From JAZDOT01 sp043798355 (lineage in GTDB: Bacteria > Patescibacteriota > Gracilibacteria > Peribacterales > Peribacteraceae), in NCBI GenBank assembly GCA_043798355.1, contig JAZDOT010000010.1, forward strand, positions 62,001 through 126,000: a DNA stretch of 64,000 nt, written 5' to 3'. Every line of letters begins with the position of its first letter. Within the stretch, counting starts at the first letter, position 1. The position numbers were made by a program, and so were the translations under genes. Of this stretch, positions 8,094-16,612 are shown piece after piece. Below the pieces are notes generated by a model. That model did no database searches. It saw only the letters and a program-made list of their open reading frames with translations, and was not told where the DNA came from.

Positions 8094-10073
8094 ATGTCCA
8101 AGGACAAACCATTCCGGCTCGTAGCGCCTTTCAAGCCGACGGGAGACCAGCCCATGGCGATCAAAAAATTGATTGCGGGGCTGAAGAAGGGGGAACGTCA
8201 CCAGACGCTGCTCGGGGCGACCGGCACCGGCAAGACCTTCACGATGGCAAACATCGTCGCGGAGCTCAACCGTCCGACCCTGGTTCTCGCGCACAATAAG
8301 ACGCTGGCGGCCCAGCTCTGCAGCGAGTTCAAACTGTTCTTCCCCGACAATGCCGTCAGTTACTTCGTCTCTTACTACGACTACTACCAGCCGGAGGCGT
8401 ACCTGCCCGCGACCGATACATATATCGAGAAGGATGCCAGCATCAACGAAGAGATCGAGAAGTTCCGCCACGCGGCGACCATGAACCTCCTCACGCGCAG
8501 AGACGTCCTCATCGTCGCATCGGTCTCCTGTATCTACGGACTCGGGAGCGTTTCCGATTATGAGGCGCTTGCCATTGCGCTCAAGCGCGGTGACGCTATT
8601 CAACGCGACCAGTTTTTGCGGCGCCTCACGGACATCCAGTACCGCCGCAGCGGCATCGAATTCAAGCAGGGGATGTTCCACGTTTTAGGCGATACCGTGG
8701 AGGTTTTCCCGCCCGGCGGGGAGACGGTCATCCGCTTCGAGATGCCGTTCAACGAGGTGGAGACCATTGCCGAGGTGGACGGCTTCACGGGGGAACTCAT
8801 TCAGGACATCGAGCATGCGACCATCTTCCCCGCTTCGCATCAGGTGACAACGAAGGAGAAGATCGACCGCGCGGTGGACGGCATCCTTGCCGAGATGAAA
8901 CTGCAGGAGAAAGTCTTTCTGGATCGCAAGGAGTTTGCGAAGGCCGAGCGCATCCGCCAGCGCACGGAGTACGACGTTGAAATGCTTCGCGAAACCGGCT
9001 ACTGCACGGGGATCGAGAATTACGTCCGTGCGCTCGAGGGCAAAGAACCCGGATCGCCGCCATCGACGCTGCTCGATTACTTCCCGAAAGACTTCCTCCT
9101 CTTCGTGGACGAGTCACATATGTCCATTCCGCAGGTTTCGGGGATGCAGGAGGGGAATTTCAGCCGGAAGCAGACGCTCGTGGACTTCGGTTTCCGCCTC
9201 CCGAGCGCGCACGACAACCGGCCGCTCAAGTTCCCGGAATTTGAGGAGCGCGTTTCCCAGGCGGTCTACGTGTCGGCGACTCCCGGCAAGTACGAGTTCG
9301 CCAATACGCCAAAAGATTGTCTCGTCGAGCAGATCATCCGTCCGACGGGCCTTCTGGATCCCGTCGTGGCCGTGAAGCCGAGCAAGGATCAGATCAAGGA
9401 CGTGCTGCGGGAGATTGAAGCGACCATCAAGAGGAAAGAGCGCGTTCTCCTCACGACGCTCACAAAGAAGATGGCGGAGGACCTCACGCAGTACCTGCAG
9501 GATGCCGACTTCAAGGTGCGGTACCTTCACAGCGATGTGGAGACGCTCGAGCGCATAGAGATCCTGCGGCAGCTGCGTACCGGCGAGATCGATATCCTCG
9601 TCGGGATCAATCTTCTGCGCGAGGGGCTGGATCTGCCCGAGGTGAGCTTTATCGCCATTCTGGATGCCGACAAAGAGGGGTTCCTGCGTTCCAGGGACGC
9701 TCTCATCCAGACGATCGGTCGCGCAGCCAGAAACATTCTCGGCCACGTGACGCTCTACGCCGACAGGATGACGAAGGCCATGGAGGCGGCCATTGCGGAA
9801 ACCAACCGCCGACGAAAAATTCAGGAGGCTTATAACAAAAAACACGGCATCACGCCGAAGAGCATCGAGAAGGCTGTCCACGACATCGGCGAGGCTCACC
9901 GCAAGGCGGAACTCAAGCGTCCGCGCTACGATCACCAGAAGATTCCCGCCGATGAAAAAAAGAGATTACTGGAGGAACTGGAAGCGCAGATGGAACTCTC
10001 CGCGGAAAATCTGGAATTTGAAAAAGCGGCGGATCTCCGTGACGAAATCGAACTCCTCAGAAGGGGCAGATAA
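8094..10073 (+). CDS. uvrB: excinuclease ABC subunit B
   Basis: Damage-verification helicase-like subunit of nucleotide excision repair; works with UvrA and UvrC (not in this window). The 659 residues are full length. Walker A is GATGTGKT (41-48), the beta-hairpin region is SYYDYYQPEAYLP, and helicase motifs include RSRDALIQTIGRAARN. The C-terminal UVR motif that contacts UvrC ends in FEKAADLRDEIELLRRGR. A TACACT box sits 8 nt before the ATG. A diverged copy of the last 54 bp follows 36 bp downstream. Confidence 0.98.
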   Translation: MSKDKPFRLVAPFKPTGDQPMAIKKLIAGLKKGERHQTLLGATGTGKTFTMANIVAELNRPTLVLAHNKTLAAQLCSEFKLFFPDNAVSYFVSYYDYYQPEAYLPATDTYIEKDASINEEIEKFRHAATMNLLTRRDVLIVASVSCIYGLGSVSDYEALAIALKRGDAIQRDQFLRRLTDIQYRRSGIEFKQGMFHVLGDTVEVFPPGGETVIRFEMPFNEVETIAEVDGFTGELIQDIEHATIFPASHQVTTKEKIDRAVDGILAEMKLQEKVFLDRKEFAKAERIRQRTEYDVEMLRETGYCTGIENYVRALEGKEPGSPPSTLLDYFPKDFLLFVDESHMSIPQVSGMQEGNFSRKQTLVDFGFRLPSAHDNRPLKFPEFEERVSQAVYVSATPGKYEFANTPKDCLVEQIIRPTGLLDPVVAVKPSKDQIKDVLREIEATIKRKERVLLTTLTKKMAEDLTQYLQDADFKVRYLHSDVETLERIEILRQLRTGEIDILVGINLLREGLDLPEVSFIAILDADKEGFLRSRDALIQTIGRAARNILGHVTLYADRMTKAMEAAIAETNRRRKIQEAYNKKHGITPKSIEKAVHDIGEAHRKAELKRPRYDHQKIPADEKKRLLEELEAQMELSAENLEFEKAADLRDEIELLRRGR

Positions 10074-10086
10074 AAGTTCGGCTTTT

Positions 10087-10109
10087 CACCCTGAGCGTAG
10101 TCGAAGGGC
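10087..10109 (+). repeat. CCCTGAGC/GTCGAAGGG-type interspersed repeat
   Basis: CACCCTGAGCGTAG then TCGAAGGGC, an imperfect palindrome seen in variant form at 13427-13450, 55011-55032 (inside gatA) and 62351-62370. Here it separates the two uvrB tails. Confidence 0.8.
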
Positions 10110-10163
10110 GAAAAAGCTGCCGATCTCAGAGAGGAGATCGAATTGCTCAGGAGGGGGAAGTGA
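10110..10163 (+). pseudogene. uvrB 3'-end remnant (second copy)
   Basis: Reads EKAADLREEIELLRRGK and stop, 15 of 17 residues identical to the true UvrB end. By eye about 13 of 54 bases differ, nearly all silent. That pattern is expected of an orthologue from a relative rather than a fresh tandem copy. It overlaps the end of the convergent SDR gene. Confidence 0.88.
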
Positions 10164-10962
10164 ATTCCTTATACACTTCCTCGAAGAACTCCTGATCATT
10201 CTGCGTGTGCTTTGCCTGCAGGATCGTTTCCGCCTCTTTGCCGACGGGATAACGTAGCCGCCAGGAGCCGTCCGTGGCAGCAGAGAAAATGATCTGTGCG
10301 ACATCTTCTGCGGATGCGGCATCCGAGGCGAGGCTTGCTCTGTGTTTTTGAATCTTCCGCTCGCACATTGCGCGGTACGGGTCAGAGATACGTTTGAGTG
10401 TCTCCTGCCCATAGGCGCGGTCGAAGAATGCCGTCTTCACGCGACCGGGCTCTACGATTTTGACGTGGACACCGAGCGCGCGCATTTCGTGTGCCAAAGC
10501 CTCGCTGAACCCTTCCACCGCCCACTTCGTCGATGCGTACACGCTGTAGAGCGGGCTCCCGCGCTGTCCCGCGACGGAGGAAATATTGATGATTGTACCG
10601 CCCTTCTGTTTGCGCATGATCGCACATGCATGGCGGGTGACTTCCATGAGTCCGAATACGTTCGTGCGGTACATCTCCTCTGTTTCTTTTTGTGTTGTAT
10701 CCTCGAACGGAAGGAAGAGCCCCCATCCGGCGTTATTCACGACGCAGTCGAGATGATCCGCTTGTTCCTTGATTGCCTTGAATGCGTTGGCAATCGCACG
10801 CGGGTCATTCACATCGAGGAGCATGGGTACGGTATTTTTCCCTGCAGGGGAAGACGCCCGTTTGCGGTCCGTAGCGAAGACACACCAGCCTTTGCGGGCA
10901 AAGAGCTTCGCAGTTGCCTGTCCGATGCCGCTCCCGGTTCCCGTGATGAGAATGGTCTGCAT
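10147..10962 (-). CDS. short-chain dehydrogenase/reductase
   Basis: A 271-residue classical SDR that transfers hydride between NAD(P)H and an unknown alcohol or carbonyl substrate. It has the Rossmann motif TGTGSGIG (7-14), VVNNAGWG, the catalytic Ser in NISSVAG (128-129) and YASTK (Tyr142, Lys146). Arginine and lysine after the second strand (ATDRKRA) suggest NADPH preference (inference). Its last codons lie inside the duplicated uvrB tail, so the C-terminus (FTSPS) has been reshaped by that DNA. Confidence 0.93.
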   Translation of the reverse strand: MQTILITGTGSGIGQATAKLFARKGWCVFATDRKRASSPAGKNTVPMLLDVNDPRAIANAFKAIKEQADHLDCVVNNAGWGLFLPFEDTTQKETEEMYRTNVFGLMEVTRHACAIMRKQKGGTIINISSVAGQRGSPLYSVYASTKWAVEGFSEALAHEMRALGVHVKIVEPGRVKTAFFDRAYGQETLKRISDPYRAMCERKIQKHRASLASDAASAEDVAQIIFSAATDGSWRLRYPVGKEAETILQAKHTQNDQEFFEEVYKEFTSPS

Positions 10963-11013
10963 GGAAGGTTATTTTCCCTGAAAAGGATCCATTTTAAAAG
11001 GGGTTGGAACTAC

Positions 11014-11041
11014 TTGACTAGTATATAAAAACAATTAATAT
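11014..11041 (+). promoter_or_regulatory. promoter of the 11051 secreted-protein gene
   Basis: TTGACT (11014-11019), 16-bp spacer, TAATAT (11036-11041), 9 nt to the ATG. Confidence 0.65.
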
Positions 11042-11050
11042 AGCACCCTT

Positions 11051-11473
11051 ATGCGCATGTTCCTCTCTCTTTTCGTCGGTCTCTTCACTTTTCTCATGGC
11101 TCCGTCCGCTCTCGCGGAAATGGGCAGCACGTTTGGATGGAGCAATGGCAGCGGATACTACGGGACACATGCGTGGAACGTGCGTGTCCGAAGGGCCTAT
11201 TCCAAAAATGGCGAATTCGTTCGCCACCATGATGACTGGTACTACATGGCGCATCCCGACTACACGAAGACCTATGCGTTACACCCGTACTACCGCAAGA
11301 ATTATTACGATCCGCCCGTGACGGTCGACGATCTCCCGGTAGTGGACTATGGCCAGTACCTTCCCGGAGATGCGTACGTGCCCGAGCGCGCATCAATTGC
11401 AGACTGCGACAGCTATTCGTTCTCGAAACCGAATTATCGCGTGGCGCCGTACGGGTACGAGTGTGAGGATTAA
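11051..11473 (+). CDS. small secreted protein, unknown
   Basis: 140 residues with a clear signal peptide (MRMFLSLFVGLFTFLMAPSALA). The mature part is rich in Tyr, His and Asp (for example HHDDWYYMAHPDYTKTY) and has two cysteines near the C-terminus that could form a disulphide. No recognised domain. It has its own promoter, and a telomere-like repeat sits at its stop codon, so it is a single-gene unit convergent with galU. Confidence 0.75.
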   Translation: MRMFLSLFVGLFTFLMAPSALAEMGSTFGWSNGSGYYGTHAWNVRVRRAYSKNGEFVRHHDDWYYMAHPDYTKTYALHPYYRKNYYDPPVTVDDLPVVDYGQYLPGDAYVPERASIADCDSYSFSKPNYRVAPYGYECED

Positions 11474-11498
11474 GGTTAGGGTTAAGGCTAGGGTTAGG
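11472..11498. repeat. telomere-like GGTTAG repeat between convergent genes
   Basis: About four degenerate units of GGTTAGGGTTAAGGCTAGGG type fill the gap between the secreted-protein gene and galU and supply stop-codon sequence. Related arrays lie at 20649-20715 and 55860-55886. Confidence 0.85.
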
Positions 11499-12324
11499 AC
11501 TTCAGTTCACCAAAACTCTTCACTGCTTCCGCGTACCCTTCCGGTGTCCCCGTATCGATGCGCGTGCCTTCGCACTCATAACCGTGGATGGGGATGTTTC
11601 CCATTTCCGCGATGAGCGCGTCGATGAGGCGGATCTCGCCTCCGTGGCCGACTCCCACACTTGGGAGGATCTTCAGTGTCGATTGCGGAATCAGATAACG
11701 CCCGACGATCGCCAACGTTGACGGCGCATCTTCATTCTTCGGTTTCTCAACGAGTCCATTCAGTTTTTTCAGGCGGGGGTTCCGTTTGTCTTCATACTCG
11801 ACCTCGACGATGCCGTAGCGGGAGACCGCTTCGCGCTCTACATTCTCCAACGCGACCATTGCTCCGGTATTTCCCGCGACATCGTATGCCCTGATGAGCT
11901 GGCTCAAGCCCGAGTCGGTTCCGCGGAAGAGGTCGTCCCCGAAGAGGACGGCGACTGGAAAGTTCTTCACCCAGTCCGCCGCCTGCAGGATGGCGTGGCC
12001 GTCGCCCAGCTGCCGATCCTGATACGCGATGTGGAAATCGACATTGTCATAACGTTTCAGTTCCTCGAGGTGATGGAGTTTCCCGCGGCGGCGCAGCTCC
12101 TCTTCGAGGGCAAGGTCCTTGAAGAAGTACTGCGGGATCATTTCCTTCCCTTTGGAGATGATGAAACAGATCTCGCGGATACCGGCATCCAAACATTCAT
12201 CGACGATGTGCGCGATGATCGGAGTGTTGCCGAGTGGCAACATCTCTTTCGGCACGGTCTTCGTCCACGGCAGGAACCGCGTTCCGAGGCCGGCGACAGG
12301 GAGAATGGCTTGGGTGATCTTCAT
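11494..12324 (-). CDS. galU: UTP-glucose-1-phosphate uridylyltransferase
   Basis: Makes UDP-glucose from UTP and glucose-1-phosphate for envelope glycan synthesis. 276 residues starting MKITQAILPVAGLGTRFLP, with the nucleotide-binding loop GLGTRFLPWTKTVPKEMLP and the substrate region VEKPKNEDAP. The upstream in-frame ATG at 12405 is rejected because homologues begin at this MKI. No Shine-Dalgarno is seen. Confidence 0.95.
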   Translation of the reverse strand: MKITQAILPVAGLGTRFLPWTKTVPKEMLPLGNTPIIAHIVDECLDAGIREICFIISKGKEMIPQYFFKDLALEEELRRRGKLHHLEELKRYDNVDFHIAYQDRQLGDGHAILQAADWVKNFPVAVLFGDDLFRGTDSGLSQLIRAYDVAGNTGAMVALENVEREAVSRYGIVEVEYEDKRNPRLKKLNGLVEKPKNEDAPSTLAIVGRYLIPQSTLKILPSVGVGHGGEIRLIDALIAEMGNIPIHGYECEGTRIDTGTPEGYAEAVKSFGELKS

Positions 12325-12389
12325 GGGAAGAAGGCGGAATACTTCACTCTGTGCGTGGTGCGAAATCCTTTGGAGAGATCGGGGGACAT

Positions 12390-12418
12390 TTGACACTGTA
12401 CTCAATTTCGCCTACAAT
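12390..12418 (+). promoter_or_regulatory. promoter of the 12446 gene
   Basis: TTGACA (12390-12395), exactly 17 bp, TACAAT (12413-12418); the ATG is 27 nt downstream, so this transcript has a short leader. Confidence 0.8.
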
Positions 12419-12445
12419 GGGGAGAAATTTTCCACACAAACTCCC

Positions 12446-12757
12446 ATGGCCACACTCGACGAACTCGCGAAAGTCCAGGAACTCTATCTTCTCCAGATGG
12501 AACTCTGGAAGGTTCTCGATGCAACCCCATCCGATCGTTCTGAGATACGCCGTGCCCGGGAGACGATCGATACGTTCACGAAGCTCCTGAAGAACGTGAG
12601 CTGGCGGTACATGGGCGGAGAGGATGTCTACGCATCCATGAAGACCATGGCGGATGAGGCGGATCAGAAATTAAAAAGCCTCAAATCACATTCGGTCCGG
12701 ACACCGGTGCGGGTGCTTGCGAAGCGGTCTGCAGCGAAGACCAAGAGGCGGAATTGA
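12446..12757 (+). CDS. small helical protein, unknown
   Basis: A 103-residue, mainly helical protein (MATLDELAKVQELYLLQMEL...) with a basic, disordered C-terminus (RVLAKRSAAKTKRRN). That tail resembles nucleic-acid-binding tails, but no family is recognised. The near-consensus promoter and a following 13-bp hairpin make it a convincing monocistronic gene. Confidence 0.75.
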   Translation: MATLDELAKVQELYLLQMELWKVLDATPSDRSEIRRARETIDTFTKLLKNVSWRYMGGEDVYASMKTMADEADQKLKSLKSHSVRTPVRVLAKRSAAKTKRRN

Positions 12758-12773
12758 CACTTTAGAATGAAAT

Positions 12774-12802
12774 GTAGAGGCGGACCGCCGGTCCGCCTCT
12801 AC
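12774..12802. terminator. bidirectional hairpin, palindromic repeat
   Basis: GTAGAGGCGGACC - GCC - GGTCCGCCTCTAC forms a perfect 13-bp stem between two convergent genes. It is followed by AATATTTTT on the plus strand, so it can terminate the 12446 gene. The design (palindrome with ACC/GGT around a 3-nt core) matches the hairpin at 6259-6283. Confidence 0.82.
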
Positions 12803-12816
12803 AATATTTTTCAATG

Positions 12817-13287
12817 TTATCCTTCATTAATGCGGATGATTTTCACCCGCTCTTCCTTCGGAATGAGAACTTTTAACACGCAGTCTTTGCTGAAGGTCGC
12901 CTTTACGCGCTTGGGGTCGATCGTGCAGGGGAGCGTGATCGACCGGCTGAATTCCCCCCAGAAACATTCCTTGAGGTAGTACTGATCCTCCGGGATGTCC
13001 TCCGAAGGTTTGCGATTGCCCCGGATGGTGAGGCTCTTCCCGTCCACTTCGATGTCGAGATCCGATAGTTTCACTCCTGCGATGGGGGCACGGATGATGT
13101 AGTAGGCGTCCTGCTCGAAGATATCGACCGTGATGTGGCCGTTTTGTCGCGCATCCGTCGTTTTTCCGGTGGAGGACTGTTGCGGCTCGGCCGCCGCAAA
13201 CGCGGCTTCTTCCGCTTCATCTGCCACCGATGACGATCCCTGCCCGAAGGCCGTAGAAAAGATCCCGTGGAAGGGGGAGTTCGTCAT
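12817..13287 (-). CDS. Hsp20 small heat-shock protein
   Basis: 156 residues. An Ala/Glu/Ser-rich N-terminal arm (1-50) precedes an alpha-crystallin domain (about 52-145: HITVDIFEQDAYYIIRAPI, LDIEVDGKSLTIRGNR, and the closing VLKVLIPKEE). The C-terminal IxI-like anchor reads VKIIRI. It is an ATP-independent holdase that keeps unfolding proteins soluble. TAAGAT lies 8 nt before the ATG with TTGCCA 18 bp upstream, so a near-leaderless mRNA is likely. No CIRCE-type repeat is visible. Confidence 0.93.
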   Translation of the reverse strand: MTNSPFHGIFSTAFGQGSSSVADEAEEAAFAAAEPQQSSTGKTTDARQNGHITVDIFEQDAYYIIRAPIAGVKLSDLDIEVDGKSLTIRGNRKPSEDIPEDQYYLKECFWGEFSRSITLPCTIDPKRVKATFSKDCVLKVLIPKEERVKIIRINEG

Positions 13288-13354
13288 TTCAAGATATCTT
13301 ACACACTCACTTTTCCGCTTGGCAAAGATGATCTGTAGCGCTTCTGCGCAAGTT

Positions 13355-13475
13355 GTTTGTTATTAGTTAATAGTTATTGGCTCTTCATCCTGAGAAAGCC
13401 CTTCATAATACGAAGAACCAATAACCAACCCTTCGGCTACGCTCAGGGCAAGAAACCAATAACCAGTAACCTATG
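13355..13475. repeat. intergenic degenerate repeats upstream of uppP
   Basis: Holds TTAGTTAATAGTTATTGG-type units, AACCAATAACC units in both orientations, and a CCCTTCGGCTACGCTCAGGG repeat. No gene seen in this stretch. Confidence 0.7.
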
Positions 13476-13503
13476 ATGATGGCTTCTGTTACAGTGTCTT
13501 GGA

Positions 13504-14292
13504 ATGACGATCACACATGCCCTCTTCCTCGGTTTTCTGCAGGGGATCACCGAGCTCCTCCCTATTTCAAGCTCGGGCCACCTCGCGCTCGCCGAGCACT
13601 TTTTTGCTTTTTCCTTCGATCCGCTCACGTTGCAGGGCTTCGATGTCACGCTCCACGCGGGCACGCTCCTCGCGCTCCTCCTCTGCTACGACGCCCGTTG
13701 GCGGGTCATCATTCTGTCGGTCTTCACTGCGGAGAGGAGCGGCCGCGTTCTTCTTTTCTCCATCGTGATTGCGACTATTCCGGCCGCCGTGAGCGGTTTT
13801 TTCTTGGAGAGAATCATCGCTGAAACGCTGAGGGGTCCGTTCATTCTCGGATTGTCCTTCATCGCTACGGCAGTCATTCTTCTCCTGACGGAATCCATCG
13901 GTTCGAGGAGTCCGGCGCGCCCGCTCACGCCCGTGCGTGCATTCGTCATCGGGTGCGCTCAGGCTCTTGCGCTCGTTCCTGCTCTCTCGCGGAGCGGTCT
14001 CACGGCAGGCACGGGGCGAATGATGGGCCTCTCTCGGATCGAAGCAGTGGACTTCTCGTTCCTGATGGCGGTCCCGGCCATCGTCGGCGCGCTCCTCCTC
14101 ACCATCAATGGTGCTTTTCGCGGAGAGATCGCTCTCCCGGGTCTTCCCATACTCGTCTCGGGGTTTCTTTCCGCCTTCGTCGTGAGCATGGTGGCGGTCG
14201 TTTTCCTCCGGAGATTCGTCCGTACGCGGAGCCTTGCGTGGTTCTCCTGCTATCTCATTCCCGTCGGGATCGCAGCTATGCTGTGGAGATAA
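13504..14292 (+). CDS. uppP: undecaprenyl-diphosphatase
   Basis: Membrane enzyme that dephosphorylates undecaprenyl diphosphate to recycle the lipid carrier of peptidoglycan and polysaccharides. 262 residues, about eight hydrophobic segments. Signature regions are LQGITELLPISSSGHLAL near the N-terminus (catalytic E and S residues) and ALSRSGLTAGTGRMMGLSR (the PGXSRSG-like loop). Length and motifs are normal for the BacA/UppP family. Overexpression of such enzymes gives bacitracin resistance in other bacteria. Confidence 0.95.
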   Translation: MTITHALFLGFLQGITELLPISSSGHLALAEHFFAFSFDPLTLQGFDVTLHAGTLLALLLCYDARWRVIILSVFTAERSGRVLLFSIVIATIPAAVSGFFLERIIAETLRGPFILGLSFIATAVILLLTESIGSRSPARPLTPVRAFVIGCAQALALVPALSRSGLTAGTGRMMGLSRIEAVDFSFLMAVPAIVGALLLTINGAFRGEIALPGLPILVSGFLSAFVVSMVAVVFLRRFVRTRSLAWFSCYLIPVGIAAMLWR

Positions 14293-14324
14293 AAAATGTC
14301 GAGAGAATGATGGAGATTTTTCTC

Positions 14325-14352
14325 TTGATCGGAGAAGATCGATCAGTACAAT
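14325..14352 (+). promoter_or_regulatory. promoter of the HTH gene
   Basis: TTGATC (14325-14330), 16 bp, TACAAT (14347-14352). The -10 overlaps the upstream ATG at 14351, which excludes that start and favours 14387. Confidence 0.65.
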
Positions 14353-14386
14353 GCGCCCACTCACCTCATTTCCTTCTTCATCTCCC

Positions 14387-14611
14387 ATGTCTGCTGCCGT
14401 CCTCAAGAACGCCATTCGCCGTCTGCGCTTCGAGCACAACATGACGCAGGAGGAGCTGGCGCTGCGCACGGGCGTCAGTCGGCAGACCATCATGAGTATC
14501 GAGCGCGGGCAGACGAACCCCTCGGTTCTCCTTGCTCTGAAAATTGCCGCCGCGCTGGATACGCCGGTTATTCAGACGTTTTGGATGGAGGGGACGCTGG
14601 TCCCGGTTTAA
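14387..14611 (+). CDS. small XRE-family transcriptional regulator
   Basis: A 74-residue single-domain Cro/C1-type repressor: IRRLRFEHNMTQEELALRTG is helices 1-2, VSRQTIMSIERGQTNPS the recognition helix region. Such short proteins usually bind as dimers. The target is unknown. The gene is convergent with recJ and separated from it by a hairpin repeat. Confidence 0.9.
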   Translation: MSAAVLKNAIRRLRFEHNMTQEELALRTGVSRQTIMSIERGQTNPSVLLALKIAAALDTPVIQTFWMEGTLVPV

Positions 14612-14672
14612 AGTTCAGCAGAGGTGTGAGGAAGTTGAGCCTCGGGAGAGGGGTTTTTGGTTGCTGGTTACT

Positions 14673-14726
14673 GGTTTTTGGTTCTTCGCCCGATGTGGGT
14701 ATTCTCTTCGCGAAGAACCAAAAACC
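14673..14726. repeat. 17-bp inverted repeat, GGTTTTTGG family
   Basis: Arms 14673-14689 and 14710-14726 are perfect complements with a 20-nt loop. More GGTTTTTGGTT / AACCAAAAACC units flank them. Located between convergent genes, where it may act as a terminator. Confidence 0.85.
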
Positions 14727-14747
14727 AAAAACGAGAAACAAAAAACG

Positions 14748-16571
14748 TCAGTGCCGTTCGTTCGCGGATATCTCTTCTTTTATTTGTCCTACTCGTTCCA
14801 GGTTTGTCGTGGGACGCAAGTCTTCGATGACGATCTGCGGTGCATGCGCGCCGTTCCACGTATCCGTCTCCAGCCGACAGGCGACGTCGAGCGGCTCGGA
14901 AGCATGGGGAAGCAGACGTCCCAGGCGCCAGCCGATTGCTTTGAAGCCTCCGATGCGGCCGGAGAGGTGCGTCGCGTCCGCGCCGACGCAGCGCGCAGAG
15001 TCCAGACGGGCATTCTTCAGGAGGAACACGGGTTCGGGGTTTCCCTGCCCGAAGGGCTCGAGGAGGGAGAGCGACTGGAGAAGTTTCATCGAGAGATCGT
15101 TTGCGCGTATCTCGGCATCGATGGAGAGGACCGGGACAAGATCGGACGGGGAAACGCGGTCTGTGACATCGGTGAGGAGGTCTTCAATGAATGCGCCGCT
15201 CCTTTCTGCCGGGAGTGAGCAGCCTGCCGCCTGCGCGTGACCGCCGAAACTCAGGAGGGAAGCGCTCAGGCGCTCCAGTCCTTCCGTGACGTGGTAGGCG
15301 GGAGTGCTGCGGAGCGATGCGGTGCAGAGACCACCACGAAGGGTCCCGACGAAGCTGGGGCGCCCCGTCATCTCCGTGAGCTTCCCTGCAATGAGCCCCA
15401 CGATGCCCTCCGGGAAGTCCGCGCTCACGGAAGAGAGGAGCGGCGGGAGGGAAGCGAAATCGGACGCGCCGGGGGTGATGCCAAGGGACTTGAGCACGCC
15501 GTCCATGAGAGAGACGGTGCTCTTCTGTCGTTCACTGTTGAGGAATTCCAGCTTATGAAGTGCGTCTCCGCCATCGAGAATGGCCGTGAGAGCGAGGGTA
15601 GCATCATCCATGCGGCCGGCGGCGTTGATGCGGGGGGCCACGCGGAAGGCAATGTCGCGGCTGGTCGGCGGTTTGCTGTCGTTGAGGAGTCCTGCGGAAA
15701 GGAGGAGGGACTTGAGCGGACAGGCAGGGAGCATAGAAATGGCATTGATCCCTTCCTGCACGATGGCACGGTTGCCCTCTCTGAGTTCGACCAGATCCGC
15801 GACGGTACCAAGCATGGCAAGGACACGGTCTTCGCTGATACCTTCCCATTCGGATGATCCTTCGAGCGCGAAGAGGAGGATGTGCACGACTCCCGCTCCC
15901 GAAGGAAGAGGATCAATCGAAGGACTCATGAGTCCCGGATGCACGATGGCGAATGCCTGCGGAAGCGTGTCCGGAAGGTGGTGGTGATCGGTGATGATGA
16001 GGTCTATGCCGAGTTCTCTTGCCTGTATCGCAGCATGGGTGGCAGTGATGCCGCAGTCGGCGGTGATGATCAGGGTGGCGCCTGATGTGTGGAAATCCTC
16101 CACGGCGCGCACGGTCAGCCCATAGCCGTCGTGCACGCGGTGCGGGAGCTTCACGATGGCGTGACCGCCGTATCGCCTGTAGAACCGGACCAATTGGGCT
16201 GTGGCCGTGATACCGTCGCAGTCGTAGTCACCGAAGACCCCAACAGTTTCCTTGCAATCGATGCTGTGCCGGATGCGCTCTACTGCCTTCTCGCAATCGG
16301 GGAGAATGGAAGGGGACGGGAGCAGAGAGAGCGCTCCATCCATGGCGATTCCGCGCGCGCGGGCGATCGCAAGGGGGAGCGTGGAGACAGGAAGGGAGGG
16401 AGATATCCCGCACGATCCGTTCATCACCCATTTTTTCCCGGTGAAGGAGAGATGTCCGGTCACTGGCAGATGTAAGCCTAGCAGCTTTTTTGAGCGGGGT
16501 TGGGAGATCAGAATATTTTCTTGGGGTGAAGCCTTACTTTGTGCTTGGGTGAGCGGGAAAAGACGTTCCAT
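14748..16571 (-). CDS. recJ: single-stranded-DNA exonuclease RecJ
   Basis: 5'-3' exonuclease for recombination and repair. DHH motif I/II is VGVFGDYDCDGITATAQL; motif III is IITDHHHLPD; the DHHA1 region contains RINAAGRMDDA and SFGGHAQAAGCSLP. The conserved fold begins at KKWVMNGSCG, so the first 40-45 residues from this ATG are atypical and the true start may be nearer 16424-16465. The start is therefore uncertain; the body is complete at about 560-600 residues. It is the last gene of a three-gene minus-strand run with the two envelope proteins. Confidence 0.92.
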   Translation of the reverse strand: MERLFPLTQAQSKASPQENILISQPRSKKLLGLHLPVTGHLSFTGKKWVMNGSCGISPSLPVSTLPLAIARARGIAMDGALSLLPSPSILPDCEKAVERIRHSIDCKETVGVFGDYDCDGITATAQLVRFYRRYGGHAIVKLPHRVHDGYGLTVRAVEDFHTSGATLIITADCGITATHAAIQARELGIDLIITDHHHLPDTLPQAFAIVHPGLMSPSIDPLPSGAGVVHILLFALEGSSEWEGISEDRVLAMLGTVADLVELREGNRAIVQEGINAISMLPACPLKSLLLSAGLLNDSKPPTSRDIAFRVAPRINAAGRMDDATLALTAILDGGDALHKLEFLNSERQKSTVSLMDGVLKSLGITPGASDFASLPPLLSSVSADFPEGIVGLIAGKLTEMTGRPSFVGTLRGGLCTASLRSTPAYHVTEGLERLSASLLSFGGHAQAAGCSLPAERSGAFIEDLLTDVTDRVSPSDLVPVLSIDAEIRANDLSMKLLQSLSLLEPFGQGNPEPVFLLKNARLDSARCVGADATHLSGRIGGFKAIGWRLGRLLPHASEPLDVACRLETDTWNGAHAPQIVIEDLRPTTNLERVGQIKEEISANERH

Positions 16572-16612
16572 GGGTGGATGGAGCGCCCGGCATTTTTTAA
16601 CAGTCGGTTCCT

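Noticed and set aside
7685..8164. 159-codon minus-strand frame upstream of uvrB
   Set aside because: Overlaps the uvrB start and promoter; no promoter or family match.
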